A stretch of 18,878 bases of DNA, from contig CAYMAH010000010.1 of the NCBI GenBank assembly GCA_964388435.1, positions 1 through 18,878 on the forward strand. The letters are read 5' to 3'. The notes beneath the pieces are model-generated. The model ran no database searches and was not told the origin of the DNA. It saw only the letters and a list, made by a program, of their open reading frames with translations. Below, piece after piece: positions 1 to 7,060 of this stretch (position 1 is the stretch's first letter; every line of letters starts with the position of its first letter). This DNA comes from DTNV01 sp964388435 (GTDB lineage: Archaea; Micrarchaeota; Micrarchaeia; Norongarragalinales; UBA8480). Made by a program: the position numbers and the translations under genes.

Positions 1-23
1 GAATCTTGAAATTGTAAGATTTG

Positions 24-412
24 TTATAACCCCAAAAGCCATTTCAGGGTTTTTATCACAACGTCTAAATTCACTATTTTTTTAAAGTGGTTATCCCCGG
101 TCAGAAGAGTTTCATTTTTTGCCATTACAATTCCATCAGAACGTCAAACTCGTTTATCAACTCGCCCTTTTTCTTTAGCGCTTCAAACACTTCAAGCGTT
201 AGACTCATTTCCTTCTCCCCTAACTTATAAAGCTTAAGGCTGTTTGCGAGTTCTTTCAAATCTTTGTCTAAAAGCGCCCCTCTCAGCAGCTCGTACTTGT
301 TGAGTATGGTTATGGCCGCCTGCTCTTTGTTTTTATACCTTTCAACGGCCTCTATCGCTTTCTTTTTGTTTTTAAGTGCCGAGATTATAATGCCCGTGTC
401 CAGAACAACCAT
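24..412 (-). pseudogene. vapC: vapC-like PIN-domain toxin, frameshifted
   Basis: Remnant of a PIN-domain ribonuclease toxin of the VapC type. The first frame starts at ATG 412 with MVVLDTGIIIS, which carries the first catalytic Asp, and continues through an ELLRGA helix with the conserved Glu to NEFDVLMEL and a TAA at 125-127. That is 95 residues, shorter than the roughly 120-140 usual for VapC. The missing C-terminus is present in another frame from about 137 down to a TAA at 24-26. It reads DGIVMAKNETLLTGDNHFKK and matches the expected end of a PIN domain (catalytic FD followed by a TGD/H-F segment). The sequence at the break, ATGGAATT, would be in frame as ATGGATGGAATT, so loss of one ATGG copy by slippage is the simplest explanation; this is inference. 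A sequencing error is the alternative. The family call is secure, and function in this form is unlikely. Confidence 0.8.
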
Positions 413-665
413 TTTTTTTAAATCCCTTTTAAGCCTGTTTCCGAATTCATTTCTAAGTTTTTTGATGCCACTCTCCAGTTTTTTAATGTCCCCGCCCTCT
501 CATTTCCCGAAAAACCTTTCAAGCTTGTTTATATCCCCCTTAATGGTTTCCTTGCTTACGAGATAGTTAATGACTTTAGTTAATGACTTCTGAGAATGAC
601 TGGTTGTCCTTTATCCTGGACAGGCTTTCATAGGCGCTGTTCGATATGGATATCACTTTGGTCAT
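413..665 (-). pseudogene. vapB: vapB-like antitoxin remnant (duplication frameshift and nonsense codon)
   Basis: Broken antitoxin gene directly upstream of the vapC remnant. ATG 665 opens MTKVISISNSAYESLSRIKD and SFSEVIN, a typical archaeal VapB N-terminus, then hits a stop. The stop is created by a perfect 13-nt tandem duplication (564-576 and 577-589). Removing one copy restores SEVINYLVSKETIKGDINKL and FFGK. A TGA at 500-502 then stands where related proteins usually have Trp (FFGKW). Beyond it the frame stays open as EGGDIKKLESGIKKLRNEF and runs without a stop into the vapC ATG. The antitoxin therefore carries at least two lesions and has no stop of its own before the toxin. TGA is an ordinary stop elsewhere in this window, so recoding is not supported. 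Antitoxin family assignment rests on the N-terminal pattern, the SFSEVI motif and the position. Confidence 0.72.
564..589. repeat. 13-bp perfect tandem duplication inside vapB
   Basis: Two adjacent identical copies of tagttaatgactt (plus strand), at 564-576 and 577-589. The unit is not a multiple of three, and removing one copy restores the antitoxin frame. It is therefore a recent duplication that inactivated the gene. Confidence 0.92.
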
Positions 666-683
666 TTTTGCAAACCCTTTGTA

Positions 684-716
684 GGCATATGCGCATACGC
701 ATATAAAAAGTATAAA
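684..716 (-). promoter_or_regulatory. vapBC promoter with palindromic operator-like site
   Basis: Read on the minus strand, an AT-rich TATA-like stretch (CTTTTTATAT, about 701-710) is followed by overlapping palindromes: gcatatgc at 685-692 and tatgcgcata at 688-697. A further half-site (gcatac/gcatat) extends to 704. The site lies 20-40 bp upstream of the vapB ATG (665). VapB antitoxins commonly repress their own operon by binding such repeats near the start site. The palindromes are seen directly; the operator role is inferred. Confidence 0.45.
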
Positions 717-750
717 AAGTTTTCCATTAAAAAAAAAGCCGATCCGTAGA

Positions 751-852
751 AAAATATATTGCTCGGATATGATATCATGATTTGTTTTTAAAAGGATAGT
801 TTTTTAATTGTTTTAAGTCTTATTTTCTTATTGTTTAAAAGGTTTTTTAGGT
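751..852 (+). promoter_or_regulatory. probable promoter and leader of the large surface-protein gene
   Basis: AT-rich region between the broken vapBC operon and the large surface-protein gene. Candidate TATA elements are aaaatatatt (751-760) and tttttaaaa (784-792). A perfect palindrome atgatatcat sits at 769-778. AAAAGG at 837-842 lies about 10 nt before the ATG and could act as a weak ribosome-binding site. Which TATA element is used cannot be decided from the sequence. Confidence 0.35.
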
Positions 853-3800
853 ATGGCAGAGCTTGGTGAAGGAGGTTACTACAACGAGAAGGAAGAGTCA
901 GAGCTTGGCAAGGGAGGTTTTTACACTCCTGAAGAAGGTGGGGAGAAAAAGCCTTTAAGTTTTAACTTGGATTCTTTTAAAAAATTCTGGTGGGTTGCGG
1001 TGTTGATTGCCGTCGCAGTGATTGGCTTTTTTGCCTTCAACTCTTTGTCATCTTCGACCAATGGAAGTGTTTTTCTTTTGAAAGTCGCTAGCGGAAACAG
1101 TGTGGTTAGCGGGGCAAGGGTTGTGGCGTTGATGAATGGCATTCAAGTGGGAGCGGGCGTTACGGGAAGCAATGGTGTTGTTTCAATAGCCTTACCTCAA
1201 GGGAATGTTGATTTTCAAGTTGAAGGAAGCGGTTATGTTTCCAGAAATATCAGCTTTTCGACTTCAAAAACAAACGGCATTGTTTTTTTAAGCGCGACAG
1301 CTCCAAGCGTTTACAGTTTAAAAGTGGTTGATGGCAAGGGTTTTCCAATTGTGGGCGCCGGCGTTTTTTATTACTTCACCGACCCTTCGGCTGAAAATGA
1401 AGTTTATTCCGATTCTTCAGGAATCGCGAGCATTCAAACTCTTGGAAACACCGTTATTTTTGTAAGAGTGGTTGAGAGCGGTTATCAGAGCGCTAGTCTA
1501 AGCGTTTTAACCACTAGGCCTTCAGAACAAGTTGTTTTGAATTCTTTGAACAACACCGGGTTTCAGTTGGGAAGCGTAACTGTTAATATCAACGCTTCAA
1601 CAGGTTTGCTGAGCGTTTACGATGCTTCTTCTCAAACCCTTATTTCAAATTCTTCATTGAACGGAAGCCCAATTGTTTTTTCACTTCCTTTGGGAGAGCA
1701 GGTTTTCTTCGGAGTTTCAGGAGTTCAGGGTTTTTATGATTACAACGGTTTTGTCAACGGGGATTTTTATACCGTTAATACAAGTTTAACCGTTGACTTG
1801 AATTTAACTTCCATTCCGGTTATTTACACCGGAGCGTGGCTGAATAGTTTTGATGTAAACAACAATTCTGTAAGCTCTTCTGTTGATGTTGTTTCATATC
1901 CCTCTGTTGTCGGGAGCGTTTTTCAGAGCAACGGGAGTTTGTTCACTCCTCTTGTTAACGGGACTTTTTACGCTATCTTTTCAAGCTCGGGTTTTGTTGT
2001 TTCAAGAACCGCGTTTTTCGGCTTGGGAAGCACCGTTAACCAGACTTTGATTTCAGCCAACTCTTCAAACTCTGGCAATTTAAACGTTCAAGTGGTGGAT
2101 GAGAACCGCGCTCCTTTACAGGGAGTGCAGGTTTTGGTAACTGACGGTGGCTTGCTTTCCGACCTTCCGGTTTCAACTGATTCCACTGGAACGGCTGTTT
2201 TTCAAAACCTTCCTTTGAATGTTTTTAACGTGACAGCCAGTTTGGATGGTTTAAGTGTCAGTAATAGTGTTGATTTAAACGTCAACTCTTCTGTTACACT
2301 GGTTTTAAGCGTGCACAGCGCTTTTTTCACTGTCAAGGCTGTCAACGCTTTGACAGGGGGGGCTGTGAGCGCGGTTTTCAATAGTTTTTACTCGAACAAT
2401 TCCTTTGATTCTTGCAATGGCTTTTCGTGTGTTTTAAAAGTTTGGGGAGGCAGTAACGAGCAGATAATCGCAAGCGCGAATGGCTTTTTGAATTACACCA
2501 CAAGCTTGAATGATGTTAAGCCTTTAAGTTCCAATTCTTTGACTGTAAAGCTTGTTCCTGAAAGCGCGGTTACTGGAATGCTGGTTGATTTTATAGGCGT
2601 TAAAGACAGTGCCGGGCAGTTCACGACTGCTTTGGTCGCAGGGAATAACTACACTTTTGATTTTTACATTGCCAGAAGTAACGCTAAAAGCGTTGGGGTT
2701 TACATTAGAATAGGAGGAAGCGGGGGTTTGGACGGGGGTTCTATAAACGCCAGCGGTTTCAACGGAGCTGGAATTGGAGTGGAGTCTGGAAATTTTCTCA
2801 GTGACCCTCAGCCCGAATGTGTGGACTTGAATTCAAGCGCTGTTTCAAACGCTAAGTGGGTAGAACTTGTTTTTCCCTCAAACAGTCAGGAAGTGCTTAT
2901 TCCCTTCACTGTTGAAAGCAATTTTTCAGGCAATCTTCAGGTTTTTTACAGGGGTTTTGGTTTGAGCAACGGGTTTTATTCAAGAGAACCTGCCGATGCT
3001 TTTCTTGACGGAAATTATTCTTCTCCTAGTATGGCGGAGTGCTACGCTCAAACTTTGGAGAAAGACTTTCTTGTTTTGACTCCAGGCGCTAATTCAACAA
3101 ATCAAACTAGCGGGAGCGTTTTTTTCAACTATTCCAATTATTCAAACGGAGATTATGTTTTTTACAAGCAGGGGGTGGGCATTTCAAGCGAAAGCGGGAG
3201 TTTGAATTATTCTCTTCAAGCTGATCCAGTAATGCCCGGAGATGTTTTTAATCTAAGTTTGGAGAAAGACGCAAATTGCAATATTTTGATTGGAAATTTC
3301 AGCGGTGGTTACTCAAATTGTTTTTATTACGACTCTTCAAAGCAGTTGGTTGTTTTCAGTGCTTCTCCCCTGAACAAGAACTGTCCCGTTCAAGTGGAGG
3401 GTAATGGTTTTATCACCTCTTCAGGTCCGGTGTCAAGCGTTTCAACTCTTTTGAAGATAGGTGCCACGTGCAATGTCAATGTTGGGGGTTACGCTAATTT
3501 CACTGTTAATCTGGCAAGCATTCCAAGCAGTTTTTATCTTATCCCTCAATCAAGCGATTGGAATACAGGCCCTGGCTTGAATTATCTTATCAGTGAAATG
3601 CAGGGTTCGAGAATTTTAAACGTCAACGGGGTTAACTTTTCCTTTTCCAATCCAGGCGTTCGGGCTTTTCAGTGGAGTGGCAACGGGAGTTTGGGAGTAA
3701 GCGAGAATGGTTTGGAAATTTCCTCGCAATCCTACTCCTCGAACGGTTCTTCTTTCCTTTCAACCGGAAACAGCATCATAGGCTCGCTTGCGAGCTCCTG

Positions 3801-4959
3801 CGCCGACCAGTTTTGCTGCGCTTCAGGTTGGTGTCAGAATTCAACTTTCAATTCAATGCTTTCTTTTTTCAATTCAAGCGTTTCAAACCTTGCGAATCAA
3901 ACCGTTTTCAGAAGAGGGAACGACATGCCTTTTTCTTATTTTTATCCTTCGCAAAACTCGAGTTTTTACACTGTCGCCCAGTTAAGTCAGGGTGTTGCAA
4001 GCGGGTGCGGGGGAAATCCAGGCGTTTTTCAAGTCAGCTTGACTTGGAATGGAACTGCCTGGAGTTTAGGCTTGACTCCTTTAAACGTTTCAGCAAGCTT
4101 GAACTCTAATTGTAATTCAGTTCAATTATGCGGTTTTATAAGCGGTTTGAATGGGTGTATTGTAAATTCAAGCCAGGCCAACCCGTTAACTTTAGACCAG
4201 CTTCAAAACCTTTCTTTCAATTTGGTTAACTGCATGTACCCTGTTTTTAACGGCGCTCCTGTCTGCTATGCCATTTACAGCGCGTTTCTTCCAAGAATAG
4301 AATTGGGAGTGATTTCAACCACTTCTCCCTTGACTCCTGGCGAGAATTTCGCTTCAAAACTAAGAGACTCTTTGTTCAAGGCGAGCAGTGTTGATTTCAG
4401 TTTGTTCAAGAATTTCGGCCAGAACACGCTTGACTGCAATATTCCCGTTGACTTTCCCACCGCGTTGCTTACAACCACAATTGCCGGAAGCATTTGCACT
4501 TCCTCTCAACAGCCAGCTCCGGCTGAAACCGCTGTTTCTACTTCTCCTAGCGGGTGTAAAGCGGCTCAAACCGCTGCTCAGGGCAGCTCGATTTTCAAGT
4601 TTTTTGATATTTTAAAAGGAAGCGAGGGAAACCAGGTTTTCAATTCACTCAATCCATTTGTAGCGGTTTACTGTACTTCTGGAGTCGCGGTTTGCTGCAC
4701 TCCCCATCCTGGAAGTATTTTGCTAAGCGTTAAGGATAATAAAGTTTATTTGATGATAGCATGGGGCGTCAACGCGGAGTGCAACCCCGTTTTTCCTTTG
4801 GCTGGTGGAGGACTTTCAAGCTTCTGCAATTGGGGGACAAGCGTGGCCGGCGGTTTGATGAGCTATCTTTCTTCAAACGGGGCTAATTTTGAAATGAGTT
4901 TAGGCAGCACCAACTTCCAACCTTCTCAGTCAACCTCTCCCTCCACTAACTCAAAATAG
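853..4959 (+). CDS. large membrane-anchored surface protein with repeated beta-sandwich-like domains
   Basis: 1368-residue protein of unknown function, probably exposed on the cell surface. Residues 1-45 are hydrophilic and carry a duplicated motif: ELGEGGYY at 3-10 and ELGKGGFY at 17-24. A Lys-rich stretch then precedes one transmembrane helix (about 46-64, WWVAVLIAVAVIGFFAF). No signal-peptidase site is evident, so this looks like an N-in, C-out signal anchor. The outer part has domains resembling carboxypeptidase-regulatory/Ig-like folds (about 72-148, 153-230, 409-488, 491-568). They share patterns such as V-DG-G-P--GA-V followed by S-S-G-A. The rest is Ser/Asn/Gly/Val-rich, with dozens of N-glycosylation sequons (NGS, NSS, NYS, NFS), and cysteines become frequent in the last third, which suggests disulfides. 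No C-terminal anchor or sorting signal is seen. The gene stands alone, and its coding strand is T-rich with mostly ATT for Ile. S-layer component, adhesin or cell-contact protein are all possible. Confidence 0.85.
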   Translation: MAELGEGGYYNEKEESELGKGGFYTPEEGGEKKPLSFNLDSFKKFWWVAVLIAVAVIGFFAFNSLSSSTNGSVFLLKVASGNSVVSGARVVALMNGIQVGAGVTGSNGVVSIALPQGNVDFQVEGSGYVSRNISFSTSKTNGIVFLSATAPSVYSLKVVDGKGFPIVGAGVFYYFTDPSAENEVYSDSSGIASIQTLGNTVIFVRVVESGYQSASLSVLTTRPSEQVVLNSLNNTGFQLGSVTVNINASTGLLSVYDASSQTLISNSSLNGSPIVFSLPLGEQVFFGVSGVQGFYDYNGFVNGDFYTVNTSLTVDLNLTSIPVIYTGAWLNSFDVNNNSVSSSVDVVSYPSVVGSVFQSNGSLFTPLVNGTFYAIFSSSGFVVSRTAFFGLGSTVNQTLISANSSNSGNLNVQVVDENRAPLQGVQVLVTDGGLLSDLPVSTDSTGTAVFQNLPLNVFNVTASLDGLSVSNSVDLNVNSSVTLVLSVHSAFFTVKAVNALTGGAVSAVFNSFYSNNSFDSCNGFSCVLKVWGGSNEQIIASANGFLNYTTSLNDVKPLSSNSLTVKLVPESAVTGMLVDFIGVKDSAGQFTTALVAGNNYTFDFYIARSNAKSVGVYIRIGGSGGLDGGSINASGFNGAGIGVESGNFLSDPQPECVDLNSSAVSNAKWVELVFPSNSQEVLIPFTVESNFSGNLQVFYRGFGLSNGFYSREPADAFLDGNYSSPSMAECYAQTLEKDFLVLTPGANSTNQTSGSVFFNYSNYSNGDYVFYKQGVGISSESGSLNYSLQADPVMPGDVFNLSLEKDANCNILIGNFSGGYSNCFYYDSSKQLVVFSASPLNKNCPVQVEGNGFITSSGPVSSVSTLLKIGATCNVNVGGYANFTVNLASIPSSFYLIPQSSDWNTGPGLNYLISEMQGSRILNVNGVNFSFSNPGVRAFQWSGNGSLGVSENGLEISSQSYSSNGSSFLSTGNSIIGSLASSCADQFCCASGWCQNSTFNSMLSFFNSSVSNLANQTVFRRGNDMPFSYFYPSQNSSFYTVAQLSQGVASGCGGNPGVFQVSLTWNGTAWSLGLTPLNVSASLNSNCNSVQLCGFISGLNGCIVNSSQANPLTLDQLQNLSFNLVNCMYPVFNGAPVCYAIYSAFLPRIELGVISTTSPLTPGENFASKLRDSLFKASSVDFSLFKNFGQNTLDCNIPVDFPTALLTTTIAGSICTSSQQPAPAETAVSTSPSGCKAAQTAAQGSSIFKFFDILKGSEGNQVFNSLNPFVAVYCTSGVAVCCTPHPGSILLSVKDNKVYLMIAWGVNAECNPVFPLAGGGLSSFCNWGTSVAGGLMSYLSSNGANFEMSLGSTNFQPSQSTSPSTNSK

Positions 4960-5016
4960 ATTGGTTTTAACAGAAATGTTTTGAATTGCAATTTTTGTTA
5001 ATGGAGTGTTCTTAAG

Positions 5017-5040
5017 TTTATGTTTACATAAATGTTTTTT
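5017..5040 (+). terminator. possible terminator after the surface-protein gene
   Basis: TTTATGT and ACATAAA form a 7-bp stem with a 2-nt centre (5017-5032), followed by TGTTTTTT (5033-5040), about 60 nt past the stop at 4959. The T-tract fits archaeal termination. The hairpin is weak because it is AT-rich. Confidence 0.35.
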
Positions 5041-5106
5041 ATGATTTATGAAAACCACTTCCTTATGCCGGAGATAAACCTTTTGCAGGGGTTGGCCGGA
5101 ATTGAT

Positions 5107-5805
5107 TTAATTCGCGTTTTTATTTTCAATTAGATTGTCATCCGCCTGTTTAAGAGCTTGCATTGGATCGCCTTTTATTTCAGCCAGGCCATAGGTTATG
5201 CTGGCGTTCGTCTCGCTTAGGGTTTTTTCTTTTATTCTTTTTATTATTGTTTCAGCTTCATTCTCGCTTGCTTGCGGCATTAGGATTAAAAACTCGTCTC
5301 CCCCGAACCTTCCCATAAAATCGGTTTTTCTAAGGTTTTCTTTTATTTTAAGCGCGGTTTGCTTCAGCTTTTCATCTCCTTTCAAATGCCCGTTCTCGTC
5401 GTTGAATTTTTTGAAATCGTCCAAGTCTATCATCACCACGGTTCCTTCCTCAGACTCTCTCAGGAGTTTTTCTATTTTCCTTTTGCTTAAAGTTTGAGTT
5501 AAGTGGTCGGTGTTCGCTTCTTTTTCAAGCTCTTCCATTTCGTTTATAAACTTCATTTCTTCCTGGAATTTTCTGGTTGTTTTTCTGAACGCGTTCAAGT
5601 GTTTTTCATTCAATTCAGAGCTTTGAAATGTAAGAGTTTTGTCTGCATTTGAAAGAGCGGTGGGAGTTATCAAAACAGAAGCGTGCGGACAGGCCGCGAA
5701 TTTTTTTTCAAGATTGCACTCGGTGCAGTGGTTTTTGCATTGAAGCTGTTTTTTATGCTCGCAGTAAACCGCCGCCTCTTCATCGCATTGACCGCATTTC
5801 ATCAT
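5107..5805 (-). CDS. GGDEF-domain (diguanylate cyclase-type) protein with B-box-like zinc finger
   Basis: 232 residues. The N-terminal 41 residues carry Cys/His pairs at C4, C7, C15, H17, C23, H26, C27, C30, C39 and H41. The spacing resembles a B-box zinc finger and predicts two bound zinc ions. Residues about 65-98 look like a helical linker or coiled coil. Residues 99-232 are a GGDEF domain: D100-H-L-T-Q-T-L, MIDLDDFK (125-132) with metal-binding Asp, and GRFGGDEF (165-172) with an intact active site. RKTD at 159-162 lies exactly five residues before GGDEF, matching the classical inhibitory I-site. No sensor or transmembrane part is present, so the protein should be cytoplasmic. By family, it would make cyclic di-GMP from GTP with product feedback. 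GGDEF proteins are rare in archaea, and no EAL or PilZ partner lies in this window. The gene stands alone, downstream of the ftsZ pair but behind a terminator. The domain is certain; enzymatic activity is inferred. Confidence 0.88.
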   Translation of the reverse strand: MMKCGQCDEEAAVYCEHKKQLQCKNHCTECNLEKKFAACPHASVLITPTALSNADKTLTFQSSELNEKHLNAFRKTTRKFQEEMKFINEMEELEKEANTDHLTQTLSKRKIEKLLRESEEGTVVMIDLDDFKKFNDENGHLKGDEKLKQTALKIKENLRKTDFMGRFGGDEFLILMPQASENEAETIIKRIKEKTLSETNASITYGLAEIKGDPMQALKQADDNLIENKNAN

Positions 5806-5816
5806 TTTTACACTTT

Positions 5817-5829
5817 TTTTATATATTTA
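5817..5829 (-). promoter_or_regulatory. TATA box of the GGDEF gene
   Basis: On the minus strand TAAATATATAAAA lies about 12-24 nt before the first ATG (5805). With usual archaeal spacing, transcription would begin at or within the paired ATG codons (5805 and 5802). This suggests a leaderless mRNA, possibly starting at the second Met. No Shine-Dalgarno site is present. Confidence 0.5.
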
Positions 5830-5841
5830 ATAGTTTGAGTG

Positions 5842-5883
5842 AAAAAAAAAATAAAAAACAGCGCGGCTTGAAAATAGCCGCGC
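5842..5883 (-). terminator. GC-rich hairpin terminator after ftsZ
   Basis: Perfect 8-bp stem GCGCGGCT (5861-5868) and AGCCGCGC (5876-5883) with a 7-nt loop. On the minus strand it is followed by a long T-tract (TGTTTTTTATTTTTTTTTT). It begins 12 nt past the ftsZ stop at 5896. It looks like a bacterial intrinsic terminator, although archaea usually need only the T-tract. Confidence 0.75.
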
Positions 5884-5895
5884 TTAAAATTTTTT

Positions 5896-6957
5896 TTAGA
5901 ATTGTATTGGCTGCATTTGATATGGAGCCGTTTCCTTGGTTTTAGCGGTTTGGCTTCCCACAAGCTGGTCGCTGTTCACTCCTGTTAAAACCGCTGTCAC
6001 TTGAACAGAGTCTCCCTGATCTTCGGTTATCCTGGCTCCCCATTTGACGTACGCGTGCTGGTCGAAGTTCGCCGTTATGCCCTCTCCTATCTTGACCGCG
6101 TCTCCCAAGCTAAGGCTTTTAGAGCTTCCTGTTATCAGGATTAACGCTCCCTTAGCCCCGTCAGTGGCCACGTCAAGAAGAGGATGAGCAAGAGTGGAGT
6201 CTATAGCCTCCTGCACTTTGTTTGACCCTTTCCCCTCTCCAACGCTTACCATTGAAACGTCTCCTGTTGAGACTATCATTTTAACGTCTGCGAAGTCGAT
6301 GTTCATCAAACTCGGAAGCATTATAGTGTCTGAAATTCCCTTGACGCTTTTTGACAGTAAAGTATCGGCCACCAGGAACGCCTGGTTCATTGGAAGGTTT
6401 GGAACGTAACTGACAAGCTTGTTATTATCCACGATTATAACCGTGTCACAGGCTTTTCTCATTTGCTCCAATCCCCAATCAGCTTTTTCAAGCCTCGCTC
6501 TTTCCAAGGCGAATGGGAATGTCACAACGCCGATGGTTATGGCGCCTATTTTTTTAGCCACTTCAGCTACAACCGGAGCCGCACCTGTTCCCGTTCCCCC
6601 TCCAAGCCCCGTGGTTACGAATACAAGTTCGCTCCCGTCAAGCGCTTCGGCTATTTTTTCCCTAGCTCCTTCAGCGGCTCTCTGCCCCACTTCAGGGTAG
6701 CCTCCTGCTCCCATTCCCTTGGTTATGCTTGAACCTATAAGCATTTTCTTGTCGGCGTTTATCTGCTTTAAATGATTGGCATCGGTGTTTATTGCAATGG
6801 TTTTAGCGCTTTGTATTCCCATTGATTTTAATCTGTGGATTGTGTTTGTCCCTCCACCCCCTACTCCGACCACTGAGATTTTTATTTCCTCTGATTTAAA
6901 CTCTCTTTTTTGAGCGGTTTGAGAGTTTTGAAGAGCGCTTGCGATTAAACTTTCCAT
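5896..6957 (-). CDS. ftsZ: FtsZ cell-division GTPase (second of a tandem pair)
   Basis: 353-residue tubulin-like GTPase that forms the division ring at mid-cell. Seen here: the N-terminal glycine-rich loop VGVGGGGTNTI (30-40), tubulin signature GGGTGTG (119-125), FPFALERARLEKAD (147-160), and T7 loop NIDFADV (219-225) with the catalytic Asp residues. The nucleotide-binding and activation domains are complete. The C-terminus is short (ends PIQF), without a long linker or an obvious conserved tail peptide. The start at 6957 is supported by AAGGTGATT (6972-6964). It lies 103 nt downstream of the paralogous ftsZ and shares roughly half its residues with it by eye. A T-tract lies between the two genes, so each may also have its own transcript. 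Archaea often have FtsZ1 and FtsZ2 with distinct roles; which clade this copy belongs to cannot be settled without a tree. Confidence 0.96.
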   Translation of the reverse strand: MESLIASALQNSQTAQKREFKSEEIKISVVGVGGGGTNTIHRLKSMGIQSAKTIAINTDANHLKQINADKKMLIGSSITKGMGAGGYPEVGQRAAEGAREKIAEALDGSELVFVTTGLGGGTGTGAAPVVAEVAKKIGAITIGVVTFPFALERARLEKADWGLEQMRKACDTVIIVDNNKLVSYVPNLPMNQAFLVADTLLSKSVKGISDTIMLPSLMNIDFADVKMIVSTGDVSMVSVGEGKGSNKVQEAIDSTLAHPLLDVATDGAKGALILITGSSKSLSLGDAVKIGEGITANFDQHAYVKWGARITEDQGDSVQVTAVLTGVNSDQLVGSQTAKTKETAPYQMQPIQF

Positions 6958-7042
6958 TTATGGAATCACCTTATTTTTTTTATGGGTTGGAAAGCCACTT
7001 TTAACAACTAACCCTTGAAAAGCTTTCCTTTGGTGGGTTTTT

Positions 7043-7060
7043 AAAAAAAAAATAAAAAAA
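7043..7060 (-). terminator. T-tract terminator after the upstream ftsZ
   Basis: Directly after the stop of the 7061-8134 gene the minus strand reads TTTTTTTATTTTTTTTTT (7060-7043). Such oligo-T runs are the known archaeal termination signal, so read-through to the second ftsZ may be only partial. Confidence 0.55.

Noticed and set aside
500..502. TGA read as tryptophan (alternative genetic code)
   Set aside because: TGA ends the antiporter, the small RHH gene, DP1 and the PIN gene normally, and Trp is TGG throughout, so the TGA in vapB is a nonsense mutation.
264..566. 100-codon plus-strand open frame
   Set aside because: It is antisense to the vapBC remnant, whose protein motifs are recognisable; this frame gives only low-complexity Ser/Leu sequence.
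3672..4109. 145-codon plus-strand frame rich in Phe and Arg
   Set aside because: An overlapping frame inside the large surface-protein gene, with biased composition and no ribosome-binding site.
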